NCBI GenBank assembly: GCA_016234445.1
Contig: JACRBT010000014.1
Span: 62,001-126,000 of the forward strand
Length of the DNA stretch: 64,000 bases
Direction of reading: 5' to 3'
Origin: Chloroflexota bacterium
Lineage (GTDB): Bacteria > Chloroflexota > Dehalococcoidia > Tepidiformales > Tepidiformaceae
Position 1 is the stretch's first letter; each line of letters starts with the position of its first letter. The notes under the pieces are model-generated. The model saw nothing but the letters and a program-made list of their open reading frames with translations, was not told where the DNA came from and made no database searches. Made by a program: the position numbers and the translations under genes. Positions 35,262 through 44,495 of the stretch are shown here, piece by piece.

Positions 35262-37880
35262 TCAGTCGTGGGCGCTTCGGGTGGCTACGAGCACTTCGTC
35301 GGCGAGGGAGGCCGCGGCCGGCGCCTCCATCGCGGTGCCGGCCGCCACCGCTTGCTCGAAGTTCGCGTCGCCGAGTTGGGCGCGGGCATCGGCGCGGAGC
35401 TGGAGGCTCGCCCGGAGGTCGTCGTCGTAGAGGCTCCAGCCGGTCGCCTCGAGCATGGCAAGGGCCCTGGCGTGGAGGCGGGTGGCGGTCGCCCACTCCC
35501 CGGCCGCGGCGGCGAGGCCTGACGCCACGATGAGCGAGTTGGCGATCATCACGGGCTGGCCCAGTTCGATGGCCAGCTGGAGGCAGGCGTGCTGGTGGCG
35601 GGCTGCCGACGCGAAGTCGCCGAGCCTGAGCGAGATCTCGGCGAGGTTGCCCTCGGCGCCGGCGAGGGATGCCTCGTGCCCGACGGCGATGTGCTCGGCG
35701 CGTTCTTCGCCGAAGGCCTCGATTGCCCCGGGGAGGTCCCCGGCGGAAGACCTCGCGAGGCCGATCAGGTTCCACATGCGGGCGCGCCCGCGCGGGGAAA
35801 GGCTGCGGCCGAGGGCTTCCCGGGCGATCGCCGCCGCCGCCTCGAACTCCCCGTTGCGCATGGCGATCTCGCCGGCGGTCCGCTCCACGCCCGCGTCGTC
35901 CCAGGGGGCGGGACCAACACGGGCGCGGAGCTCACTGGCCTCGGTCAGCACTCGCTTCGCGGCATCGACGTCGTTGACGCGCATGTGGAGAAACCCGAGG
36001 GTGGTGAGGAGCGACACCCGGCTCGGCGATTCGAAGGGGAGCTGGGCGGCGAGGCGGCTGAGTTCCTCAATCCCGGGGTGGATCGACTGCACCGAATCGC
36101 GGAAACGCCCAATCGAGCAGGCAAGCTGCTGGGCCGCCTCGGCGTCTACCGGCGCCACGAGGGGGATGAGAGCCCGGAGGTTTTCGAGTTCGAGCGAGGC
36201 GTCGCTGATCCAGGCACGGTCGGTCGAATGCCACGGCCCCAGCCGGTCGAGGAACCAGGCCGCGAGCCTCCCGGCGACCGCGTCTGTCTCGGAGGCTTCG
36301 TCGAGGGCGCGGCGCCCGTACTGGCGGACAGTCTCGAGGAAGCGGTAGCGGGTGCCGTTGGCGGCAAGGTCGGCGGCGAGGAGCGACTGGTCGACGAGTG
36401 ACCAGACGAGCTCGGCGACCTCGTCGCCGGCGAGCCCGTCGTCGGCGACGGCGGCACGGGCGCCTTCGAGCGAGAAGCCGTCCCCGAAGGCGGAAAGCCG
36501 CCGGAAGGCTGCCTGTTCGTCGGCGCTGAGGAGCCGGTAGCTCCAGTCGAGGAGCGCCCGGAGGGTCCGCTGCCGTTCGGGGAGGGAGCGGTCGGAGGTG
36601 CGGAGGAGGCGGTACATGTCGTCGAGGCCGGCGAGGATGGCGGCCGGGTCGAGGACGGCGCACCGTGCAGCGGCGATCTCGATCGCGAGGGGGAGGCCGT
36701 CGAGCCGGCGGCAGATGCCAACGATGGGGGCGACGGTCGCGGGTTCGAGTGCGAGCCCGGGGCGGGCGGCGTGTGCCCTGTCGAGGAAGAGGCTGACGGC
36801 TGCCGATTTCTCTGCCTGGGCGGCGGTGGCGGCCGCATCCGGTACGGGCAGGGGGGCGAGCCGGACGATCTCCTCGCCATCGACGCGGAGCCGTTCCCGG
36901 CTGGTGACGAGGACGCCGACGCGGTGGCAACGCCGCAGCAGTTCCGGCACCATCCTGGCGCACTGCTCGACGTACTGTTCGGCGTTGTCGAGGAGGAGCA
37001 GGGCCGAGCGCGGGCGGAGGTGTTCGAGGACGTCGATCCAGCGGTTGGCGCCGCTGGCGGGCGCGCCGACGGCCGCCGCCACCGCATCGGCGGCGAGCGA
37101 GGGGTCTTCGATGGCGGCCAGGTCGACCGCCCAGAGCCCGTCCGTCCAATCGCTCGCGACCTGGATGCCGACCTCCGTCGCCAGCCGTGTCTTGCCCACG
37201 CCGCCGGGGCCGACGATGGTGACGACGGCACCGGGCTTCAGGAGCGACGCAACCCGGGCGACGTCGTTGTCGCGGCCGATGAAGGCGTTTGCGGGCCGGA
37301 CGAGGTTGTGGCCGTCGGCGGGCAAGGCGCGGACCCCGGGGAAGTGGGGGTCGAGGCCGGGGCCGGTGAGCTGGAAGAGGCGGACGGTGTCGTCGAAATC
37401 GCGGAGGCGGAAGCAGCCAACGTCGACGAGCCCGAGGCCGTCGGCGAGGCTGGCGCGCCCGGCCGCGTCCTGGGAGACGATGACCTGGCCGCCGTGGGCA
37501 GCGTTGATGACGCGCGCCGCCTGGTTCACCGCGAGGGCGAGGTAGTCACCGTTGTGGGGGGCGGCGAGACCGCTGTGGACGCCCATCCGTACGCGGACGA
37601 CGCCGTCGGGGGGCCACGGCTCGGCGGCGAGCAGCCGCTGGCCCTCGGCGCAGGCGCGCAGGGCCGCGCCCGTGTCCGTGAAGGCGACGAAGAAGCTGTC
37701 GCCTTCCGTGCCGACTTCCTCACCGCCGTGCATTGTCCATGCCGACCGCAGGAGGGCGCGGTGACGGTCGAGGATGCCGGGGTAGCGGTCGCCGAGCCGG
37801 CGGATGAGGCGCGTGGAACCCTCGATGTCGGAGAACACGAAGGTGACGATGCCTGCCGGGAGCCGGGAAGATCCGTCCAT
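35262..37880 (-). CDS. Class III cyclase fused to STAND ATPase and helical repeats
   Basis: An 872-residue protein. Residues 10-170 are a class III nucleotide cyclase domain with both metal Asp (Asp18 in VFSDIEGST, Asp61 in TEGDSFF) and the N-x3-R pair in LAVNQAARV; the Lys that usually reads ATP is not at its place (VGTEGD). A STAND/NB-ARC-type ATPase follows: Walker A GPGGVGKT (224-231), LLLLDNAEQYV, LVTSRERL and DGLPLAIEIAA. The C-terminal 350 residues are TPR-like helices. This layout is common in Chloroflexota and Actinobacteria as LuxR/AfsR-like regulators, here with no DNA-binding domain. Likely co-transcribed with the kinase fusion upstream (54 bp) and the protease downstream (71 bp). 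Confidence 0.87.
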   Translation of the reverse strand: MDGSSRLPAGIVTFVFSDIEGSTRLIRRLGDRYPGILDRHRALLRSAWTMHGGEEVGTEGDSFFVAFTDTGAALRACAEGQRLLAAEPWPPDGVVRVRMGVHSGLAAPHNGDYLALAVNQAARVINAAHGGQVIVSQDAAGRASLADGLGLVDVGCFRLRDFDDTVRLFQLTGPGLDPHFPGVRALPADGHNLVRPANAFIGRDNDVARVASLLKPGAVVTIVGPGGVGKTRLATEVGIQVASDWTDGLWAVDLAAIEDPSLAADAVAAAVGAPASGANRWIDVLEHLRPRSALLLLDNAEQYVEQCARMVPELLRRCHRVGVLVTSRERLRVDGEEIVRLAPLPVPDAAATAAQAEKSAAVSLFLDRAHAARPGLALEPATVAPIVGICRRLDGLPLAIEIAAARCAVLDPAAILAGLDDMYRLLRTSDRSLPERQRTLRALLDWSYRLLSADEQAAFRRLSAFGDGFSLEGARAAVADDGLAGDEVAELVWSLVDQSLLAADLAANGTRYRFLETVRQYGRRALDEASETDAVAGRLAAWFLDRLGPWHSTDRAWISDASLELENLRALIPLVAPVDAEAAQQLACSIGRFRDSVQSIHPGIEELSRLAAQLPFESPSRVSLLTTLGFLHMRVNDVDAAKRVLTEASELRARVGPAPWDDAGVERTAGEIAMRNGEFEAAAAIAREALGRSLSPRGRARMWNLIGLARSSAGDLPGAIEAFGEERAEHIAVGHEASLAGAEGNLAEISLRLGDFASAARHQHACLQLAIELGQPVMIANSLIVASGLAAAAGEWATATRLHARALAMLEATGWSLYDDDLRASLQLRADARAQLGDANFEQAVAAGTAMEAPAAASLADEVLVATRSAHD

Positions 37881-37934
37881 GTGCCCGCCGATGATGACAG
37901 ACCTGACTGCGCGCTACCACCGGCTAACCGGCGT

Positions 37935-40900
37935 CTAGTCCCGGGGGGGAACCGGGTAGAGCCGGTGTTGTCCTGAGAGGCCCTTGAGCCCGGCTTCGAC
38001 GGGCTCGCCGAATCGCCCTGGGTGGGTTGGGGCGAGGAGGCCGTGGACGCGCTCCGAAACGAGGACCTGGCCGCCGCGGGCACTGTCGGCGACGCGGGCG
38101 GCGAGGTTGACGTCGGTGCCGAAGAAGTCGTCGCCTTCGCGGGCCGGGTTGCCGGTGTGGATGCCGATGCGGACGCGGATGACCTCGTGGCCGGCGAGGG
38201 CCTGCTGGATGGCGAGGGCGCAGTCGAGGCCGCGCGCGGGGTTCGCGAAGGTGAGCATGTAGCCGTCTCCCCGATTCTTCACGACCCGGCCGCCGTGCCC
38301 CCGCACCTCGCGTTCGACGACGGCATTGTGGTAGCGAAGGAGTTCGAGCCACTTCGCGTCGCCGTGCTGCTCGGTCAGGGCGGTGGAGTTCTCAATGTCG
38401 GTGAACATGAGCGTGACCGTGCCGTCGGGGGAGGCATGGAGGCTGAGGTCGGGGCGTTCAGCATGGACCGACCGGTAGACAGTATCGATGGAGGCGCCGG
38501 CGTTCCCGCTCGCGACGCCCTGGAGTTCAAGCCTCCGGGCGATCGCGCGTTCGAGGAACAGCGCTGCCCCATACTCCTGGAACACCGGCGCCGCCTTGCC
38601 CAGGTACTCGAGTGCGCGGCTTCCATCGCCGTTCAGGGCGGCGACTTCGGCCAGTCCCAGGTAGCAGCGGGCAGCATCGAGGTGGCAGCGCTCGCGCTCA
38701 CACACCTGTGCTCCCGCCGTAAACCAGGCTGCCGCTTTCGCAGTCTCGCCGAGGAACAGGGCGAGGTCGCCGCGGACGCGGTCGAAGCTGAACACCGGCA
38801 CGTGGGAAAACAGGGGCCACGTCGCATGCAGGTGGTAGAGCTCCCGAGCCTCCGTACGACGGTGAAGGAGAATCGCGGCCTCAACCAGCGCCGGGATTGC
38901 TGAAACCTCCGCCGCGAGCCGGTCACCCGCCGGCGGCAGGAGAGTCCAGGCGTTGTCAAACTCCAGGTTGGCCTGGGCCGTTTCCCCAAGCAGCGCGAGG
39001 GCACAGGCGCGCTCGGCCCAGTAGTGACCCCAGTAAACGGGGATGATGCTGGGGTCCGGTGCGGGTACGGTTGCGAGGGCATCGGCGGGGCGGTGTTCGG
39101 CGCGGGCGCGGGCCGCGGTCACCAGCCTATCCCATTCAACGCCGCTCGCAGCCTCGATATGCCGCTCTGACTCTTCGTGTTCGCCCCATGCGTAGTAAAC
39201 GGCCGCCTGGACGGTGTGCGACTGGAGGGCCGGCGGGCGAAGCCGGCCGCGCTCCGCGATTGCCAGGCTCTGGCGTGCACATTCGAGCGTGCCCGCGAGG
39301 TTGCCCTGAAAACTGCGCAGCGCGCTAATGCCCCGGAGAGCGCCCGCCGCGGCATGGAGCCCGCCGTGGGCCACGGCGACATCGTGGGCGCGCCGGTATT
39401 GAGCCTCCGCGTCATCCAGTTTTCCCCGTTTCGCGGAGTCGTTGCCCCGGACGAATGCCAGGGTGACCGCGACCTCCGGCCAATCGTTGCCCTGGAGGAG
39501 GGTCTCGGCCTCTTCGAGCATGCGTGCCCCGGCCCCGCCGGGGAGCCCGGCGCCGACCGCCAGCAGTCCGCAGCGGAGGTGAGGGTCATTGTCCCCGACA
39601 TCGATGAGGCCCTGTTCGATGAGGCGCAGTGCTCTTTCCGGGAGCATGTAGAGGCCCACCGCCTGGAGAGCCACCTGAGCCGCCTTTACCGGGAGGCCCG
39701 ACTGGCGTGCGACGGTGATGCCGCGCATGTAGGTCCGGAAGCCGTCGCGCAGCCGGTTCTCGGACACCTCGCAGCGGCCAAGGGCGATGTAGGTGTCAAC
39801 CTCCTCCGCGGTCCCGGCGAACGAGGAGTTGGAAGCGATGGTGAGCGCCGCCGTGTGCCATCGGGCGGCCTCGGCCCACGCGTACCGTGCCTCGGACTGC
39901 TCGGCCGCGACCCGGGCGTAACGGAAGGCCTTGTCGGCATGCGCCGGGGCCAGGGTGCTTGATTCAACGAAGTGGGTTGCCAGCCGGCTCGCGTAGTCGA
40001 ACGCGCGGTCACCCCAGCGGCGCTCGAGCGCTTCGCCCACCTGGCCGTGCAGCCGCACACGGCGGGTCGTTGAGAGCTCGCTCAGCAATGTCTCCTGCAT
40101 GAGGGCGTGGGTGAACCGGTACGAGCCTGCGCGCTCCATTTCCTCGATGACCCGGGCGCCGAGGCCCTCTTCGACCAGCCGCAGCAGGGTGTCTTCGCCT
40201 TGATCGCCGAGATGCCGAAGCGTGTCGTAGTTGAATTCACGGCCGACGACGGCGGCGACCTGGAGGAGCGCGTTCGCCTCGCTGCTGAGGCGATCCAGGC
40301 GCCTCCCGAGCGCCTCCTTGACCCCGTCTGGGATTCGGATGTCGGAGACGGAGTGGTGGCCGAGGGTGCCCTCCTCGGTGAGCAGGTTCACGACCTCCGC
40401 CAGGAAGAAGGGGTTGCCCTCAGTCTCTTCGAAGATGCGGTCGAGGAGCGCCGGCGACGGTTCGAGGTTCGCGACGCTGGCGATATATGCGCGCACCTCC
40501 GCCTTGTTCAACCCGCGGAGCACGATGCGTTCGAATCCGGGGTCGCGGTTGAGTCCGGCCAGCGCGTCGCTTAAGGGATGTGTGCGGCTCAGATCGGTGT
40601 CGCGGTAGGTGCAGACGACCAGGACGCGCGCGCCGGACAGGCTGCGGGCGAAATGCTGGAGCAATAGCAGTGTCGGCTTGTCGGTCCAGTGCACGTCGTC
40701 GAGCAGGATGACGACGGGGTGCGCTTCGCTGATGGTGCTGATGAAGGCGGCATAGGCATCGAAGAGCAGGAACTGGGCGTACGCCGGGTCGGGCGTCGCT
40801 GGCGGTTCGACGAACCCGGGCTGTTGCCGTGCTTCGGGAAAGAGCCGGACGAGTTCCCAACTCCCCGCGGCCATCGCCCGTGCGAGGAGCGGCTGGTCGC

Positions 40901-42254
40901 CGTTGGCGCCCCACTGGCGGCCTGCCTGCACCCACGGCCAGTAGGGTGGGGCGCCGGAGGCCTCATGGGCGCGGCCCCAGAGCACCTGGGCGCCGCGCAT
41001 CTTCGCGTAGGTTTCGAGCTCCTGGGCTGCGCGGGTCTTGCCGATGCCCGGTTCGCCCACGAGCATCACCAGCCCCCCCCGGCCGGCGAAGGCCTCGTCG
41101 AACGCCTTGCGCAGCTTCTCCAGTTCCCGATCGCGCCCGACGAAGACGCCGCGGGCCAGCCGGTCGAGGACGTTCGAGTCGCTATGGCTCGCGGACTTCT
41201 GCGCCGGGTCCACCTTCTCCAGCGCGGCCAGCACCGCGTCCGCAGACTTCAGCCGGTCGACCGGTGCCTTCGCGAGCAGTTGGAGGATGACGTCTTCCAG
41301 CTGCGGGGGGCAGTGGTCCGTCAGCCAGCTCGGCGCCACGGGCGGGGTGTTGATGTGCTGCGAAATCACCGCCGTCGGGTCATCGCCGATGAATGGGGGC
41401 CGCCCCGTGACCATCTCATAGAGCATTGCCCCGAGGGAATAGAGGTCAGCCTGGGGGGTGGACTCGCCGCCGAGGGCCTGTTCCGGGGGCATGTAACTGA
41501 CGGTGCCAAGCATCAGGCCGTACTGGGTGATTCGGGAGCGGTCGAGGGCGACGGCCAGGCCGAAGTCCCCGATCCGCGCCGCGCCGCCGGTGGAGAGGAA
41601 GATGTTCGCGGGTTTCAAATCGCGGTGCACCATCCCGCCGGCGTGGATGAAGCTGAGGCCCCGGCAGACGTCCTTCGCCACCGCGAGGATCCGCTCGACC
41701 GGTAGCCGGCGGTCGTCGGCCGCACTGATCAGGCCGGCGACGTCGCCGCCGGCCATGTACTCCTGGACGATGTAGGGATTGCCGTCGTCTTCGCCGATGT
41801 CGTGCACCGTGACCAGGTTGGGGTGCTGGCCGAGGCGGGCGACTGACTGCGCTTCGCGGAGGACGCGCTGGTGGCCGGTCGCGTCGAGCCCCTCCGCACG
41901 GATAAGGCAGAAGGCGACGTCCCGGTCGAGGCGATTGTCGTGGGCGAGGAAGACTCGCTTGCGGCCGCCTTCGCCGAGGAATCGCCGCACGGCGTAGCGC
42001 CCGCCCGCGAAGGACGTGGGTAAGGGCGGCTGCGCGGGCTGGGGCACAGTTCCCGCTCCTGTCGCCCCGGCCGTGGGAACGTCGAGGCCCTTGATCGCGG
42101 CGTCGCCAAACACCAGCGCGTCGGCGTTCTCGGGGTCGAGCTTCAGCACGTCATCGGCGAGGTCCCGCAAGCGCGCCCAGTCGCGCTGCGCGAAGGCCTC
42201 TTCCGCTTCGTCGAGAAGGGCATCGATGCGGCGCTGGATCCGTTCGCTGACCAT
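37935..42254 (-). CDS. Ser/Thr kinase-like, STAND ATPase, TPR and class III cyclase fusion
   Basis: A 1,439-residue four-part protein. A short TPR-like helix pair (1-50) precedes a protein kinase domain (about 87-355) with Gly loop LGEGGRKRVFLA, HRDLKPAN (210-217) and DFG (230-232). The beta-3 Lys position, usually VAIK, reads VAFC, with Arg119 the nearest basic residue, so activity is uncertain. A STAND/AAA domain begins near 370 (GEPGIGKTRAAQ), followed by ILLDDVHWTD. About 600 residues of TPR-like helices lead to a C-terminal cyclase (about 1255-1430) with Asp in FTDIENST and NRGDGYM, Lys in VVKNRGD and N-x3-R in VNLAAR, all intact. It heads the putative three-gene operon. TATCAT 7-8 nt before the ATG suggests a leaderless mRNA. 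Confidence 0.88.
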   Translation of the reverse strand: MVSERIQRRIDALLDEAEEAFAQRDWARLRDLADDVLKLDPENADALVFGDAAIKGLDVPTAGATGAGTVPQPAQPPLPTSFAGGRYAVRRFLGEGGRKRVFLAHDNRLDRDVAFCLIRAEGLDATGHQRVLREAQSVARLGQHPNLVTVHDIGEDDGNPYIVQEYMAGGDVAGLISAADDRRLPVERILAVAKDVCRGLSFIHAGGMVHRDLKPANIFLSTGGAARIGDFGLAVALDRSRITQYGLMLGTVSYMPPEQALGGESTPQADLYSLGAMLYEMVTGRPPFIGDDPTAVISQHINTPPVAPSWLTDHCPPQLEDVILQLLAKAPVDRLKSADAVLAALEKVDPAQKSASHSDSNVLDRLARGVFVGRDRELEKLRKAFDEAFAGRGGLVMLVGEPGIGKTRAAQELETYAKMRGAQVLWGRAHEASGAPPYWPWVQAGRQWGANGDQPLLARAMAAGSWELVRLFPEARQQPGFVEPPATPDPAYAQFLLFDAYAAFISTISEAHPVVILLDDVHWTDKPTLLLLQHFARSLSGARVLVVCTYRDTDLSRTHPLSDALAGLNRDPGFERIVLRGLNKAEVRAYIASVANLEPSPALLDRIFEETEGNPFFLAEVVNLLTEEGTLGHHSVSDIRIPDGVKEALGRRLDRLSSEANALLQVAAVVGREFNYDTLRHLGDQGEDTLLRLVEEGLGARVIEEMERAGSYRFTHALMQETLLSELSTTRRVRLHGQVGEALERRWGDRAFDYASRLATHFVESSTLAPAHADKAFRYARVAAEQSEARYAWAEAARWHTAALTIASNSSFAGTAEEVDTYIALGRCEVSENRLRDGFRTYMRGITVARQSGLPVKAAQVALQAVGLYMLPERALRLIEQGLIDVGDNDPHLRCGLLAVGAGLPGGAGARMLEEAETLLQGNDWPEVAVTLAFVRGNDSAKRGKLDDAEAQYRRAHDVAVAHGGLHAAAGALRGISALRSFQGNLAGTLECARQSLAIAERGRLRPPALQSHTVQAAVYYAWGEHEESERHIEAASGVEWDRLVTAARARAEHRPADALATVPAPDPSIIPVYWGHYWAERACALALLGETAQANLEFDNAWTLLPPAGDRLAAEVSAIPALVEAAILLHRRTEARELYHLHATWPLFSHVPVFSFDRVRGDLALFLGETAKAAAWFTAGAQVCERERCHLDAARCYLGLAEVAALNGDGSRALEYLGKAAPVFQEYGAALFLERAIARRLELQGVASGNAGASIDTVYRSVHAERPDLSLHASPDGTVTLMFTDIENSTALTEQHGDAKWLELLRYHNAVVEREVRGHGGRVVKNRGDGYMLTFANPARGLDCALAIQQALAGHEVIRVRIGIHTGNPAREGDDFFGTDVNLAARVADSARGGQVLVSERVHGLLAPTHPGRFGEPVEAGLKGLSGQHRLYPVPPRD

Positions 42255-42421
42255 GGCGCGGCATGATACTCCGTCGAACTGGCGGCATGCTCCCCATCGC
42301 GCGGGGGATGTGTGGGGGAGTTCACACTGGCGGCCGGGCCTGCCCTTCCCGCTGAGTGCCGCCGATAGTTACCCTGTCACCGGTCCGGGCGTGCGTTCGC
42401 CGCCCATGCGGAGGGGTCTTC

Positions 42422-43996
42422 ATGTCCACGCTTCCCCGGCGCCAGTATGGCGTCATCGTCACGATCGCCATCGCCGTCATCGGCGCGGCTGTTGCGGGCG
42501 CCGTGCTCTTCACCTCTGGCAAGGCGAGCGACGTCGACCTCACGACGGCGAAGCTCACCCCGGGCGACGCGGGCGTCTACTTCGCCCTCAACACGGACCT
42601 TTCCTCCAGCCAGTGGGTGGCGATGTTCGACCTCATCGAGCGGCTCGGCGAGGAAGACCCGCGCGACGAACTGGAGCGCAGCGTCGAGGACGAGGGAGGG
42701 TTCGACTGGGAGGACGACGTCGTGCCCTTCCTTGGGGGCAACGCCGCGGTCTTCCTGAAGGCGGCCGACGTCAACACGTTCGACTTCCAGGGCGGCGTCA
42801 TCGTCCGCTGCAAGGACGCGAAGAAGGCCCTCGAGATCTTCATGGACCAGTCGGGGGACGACTTCGACAAGGACGACTATCACGGCCAGCAGTACTACAT
42901 CGGCAGCGGCTCGGATCTGTACGCGGCGAACGTCGACGGCCACCTTGTCGTCACGAGCGACGAGCAGTCGATGTTCGACGTCCTCGACGCCGCCCAGGGC
43001 CGGACGAAGTCACTCGCGGATAGCCAGGACTTCAAGTCCCTCCGCGACGAATTGACGAAGAACTTCATCGGCTTCCTCTACTTTAATTCGGAGCAGTTCG
43101 CCGGCGACTTCTTCGGCGACGACGAAACCTTTCGAACGGCGATCAACCAGGCCGGCGCCGGCGACCTCGCCTTCAAGCCGATGGCGGTCGTTTTCGGGGC
43201 GAAGGACGCGGGCTTCGAAGTGCACGAAGCGTCGCTCGGCAAGCCGGGCGTGCTTTCACCGATGCTGGCGCCGCGCGAATCTCGGTTCGCGAAGATCGTC
43301 CCCGGGGACACGGCGGTGTTCATCTCGACGGCGGGCCTCGCGCAGACCTTCGACGAGGTCGTGAAGGCCGCCCGCGAGGAGATCGACGACGCCCTCGCCG
43401 CGGGCAGCCCCTATTCGAGCCTCGAGGATGCGTTGCGTGACGCGGGACGGCCGCTCGGGCTGGGCAGCGCCAGGGATGTCATCGAGCTGTTCTCGGGCGA
43501 GACGGCCATCGCCGTTTGGTTCCCCACGGGCGACAGCAACGCCCCCGCGGGACTCCTCCTGGCCCAGGTGAAGGACGAGAACCAGGCCCGGGACGTGGTC
43601 GAGGCGCTGGTCCGGGAAGGCAAGGCGAAGACCCGCACCGAGCAGGTGAACGGCGTCGACATGGTCACCGTCGACGACCGGGACGGCAGCCCGGCCGCCT
43701 ATGCGATCACGGACGGCTCGCTGCTCATCGGGACGGTCGAAGGTGTGCGGACGACACTCGAACGGAAGGGGCCGATGCTGGCGGAGATGAAGGGCTACCG
43801 CGCCTCCGTGGCCCAGATTGAGACGTCGCTGGGGACGTACGCGTACTTCAACCTGAATGCGCTCCTCCGGCTGCGGGACAACGGCGTGCCGGAGCAACTC
43901 GACGAAGCCACGCGCGTCCTCGACGGGCTTATCATCAACCTGGTGAGCGAACGGGACGTCGTCCGGCTCTCGGGCGCGGTCTCGATCGGGAAGTGA
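42422..43996 (+). CDS. DUF3352 membrane-anchored protein
   Basis: A 524-residue protein with one N-terminal membrane anchor (IVTIAIAVIGAAVAGAVLF) and a large external domain. The domain matches DUF3352 by its recurring segments (PGDAGVYFALNTD, WEDDVVPFLGGNAAVFL, YHGQQYYIGSGSDLYAANVDGH, with similar blocks repeated in the second half: SPYSSLEDAL, LFSGETAIAVW). Function unknown; many such proteins are found in Chloroflexota. ATG 42422 has GGAGGGG 5 nt upstream. The next gene starts one base after its stop. Confidence 0.8.
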   Translation: MSTLPRRQYGVIVTIAIAVIGAAVAGAVLFTSGKASDVDLTTAKLTPGDAGVYFALNTDLSSSQWVAMFDLIERLGEEDPRDELERSVEDEGGFDWEDDVVPFLGGNAAVFLKAADVNTFDFQGGVIVRCKDAKKALEIFMDQSGDDFDKDDYHGQQYYIGSGSDLYAANVDGHLVVTSDEQSMFDVLDAAQGRTKSLADSQDFKSLRDELTKNFIGFLYFNSEQFAGDFFGDDETFRTAINQAGAGDLAFKPMAVVFGAKDAGFEVHEASLGKPGVLSPMLAPRESRFAKIVPGDTAVFISTAGLAQTFDEVVKAAREEIDDALAAGSPYSSLEDALRDAGRPLGLGSARDVIELFSGETAIAVWFPTGDSNAPAGLLLAQVKDENQARDVVEALVREGKAKTRTEQVNGVDMVTVDDRDGSPAAYAITDGSLLIGTVEGVRTTLERKGPMLAEMKGYRASVAQIETSLGTYAYFNLNALLRLRDNGVPEQLDEATRVLDGLIINLVSERDVVRLSGAVSIGK

Positions 43997-43997
43997 C

Positions 43998-44495
43998 ATG
44001 AGCGGCAACGGCGAGCGGCGGGCCTTCACGATCGCGCGGATCTGCGCGGGGCCGCTGGCGCTCGCGGGGTTCTTCCTGCCGTGGGCGCAGGGCCCGGGAC
44101 CGCTGGCGGCGACGTCGTTCTCGGGGTTCGGGCTCGTGGGATTCGCAGGGCGGCTCCAGGCGCTGGACCTCGCCCCGGCCCAAAGCGGCGCCCTCCTCGC
44201 GGCGAGGCTGCTGGTGCTGGGGGTGGCGGTGGCGGCGGCCTGGCAATGCGCGCTCGCACCGGCCCATCGCTGGCACCCGGTCTACGCGATCAGCGGCTGG
44301 TACGTCGCCGGTTTCGCGGCGCTTGCGATTGCCCTGGGTGCGTCGCGGTCGGGGCTGACGGTGCCGCCTGTGGGGTTGGCGCTGCTCGTCGCGGGCGGGG
44401 CGCTCTTCGCTGCCGCGGAGCTTGGGCGGTGGGTGTCAGGGCTTCGCGAAGCGCGCCTTGAGGTCGTCCAGCCCCTCCGTCGGGAGGCGAAGTAG
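43998..44495 (+). CDS. Small four-helix integral membrane protein
   Basis: A 165-residue membrane protein of unknown family with four predicted helices: about 14-30 (ICAGPLALAGFFLPWAQG), 63-82 (GALLAARLLVLGVAVAAAWQ), 94-112 (AISGWYVAGFAALAIALG) and 120-142 (PPVGLALLVAGGALFAAAELG). It starts one base after the DUF3352 stop, so the two are co-translated. Its last 60 bp overlap the tail of the convergent DUF1028 gene. Confidence 0.65.
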   Translation: MSGNGERRAFTIARICAGPLALAGFFLPWAQGPGPLAATSFSGFGLVGFAGRLQALDLAPAQSGALLAARLLVLGVAVAAAWQCALAPAHRWHPVYAISGWYVAGFAALAIALGASRSGLTVPPVGLALLVAGGALFAAAELGRWVSGLREARLEVVQPLRREAK

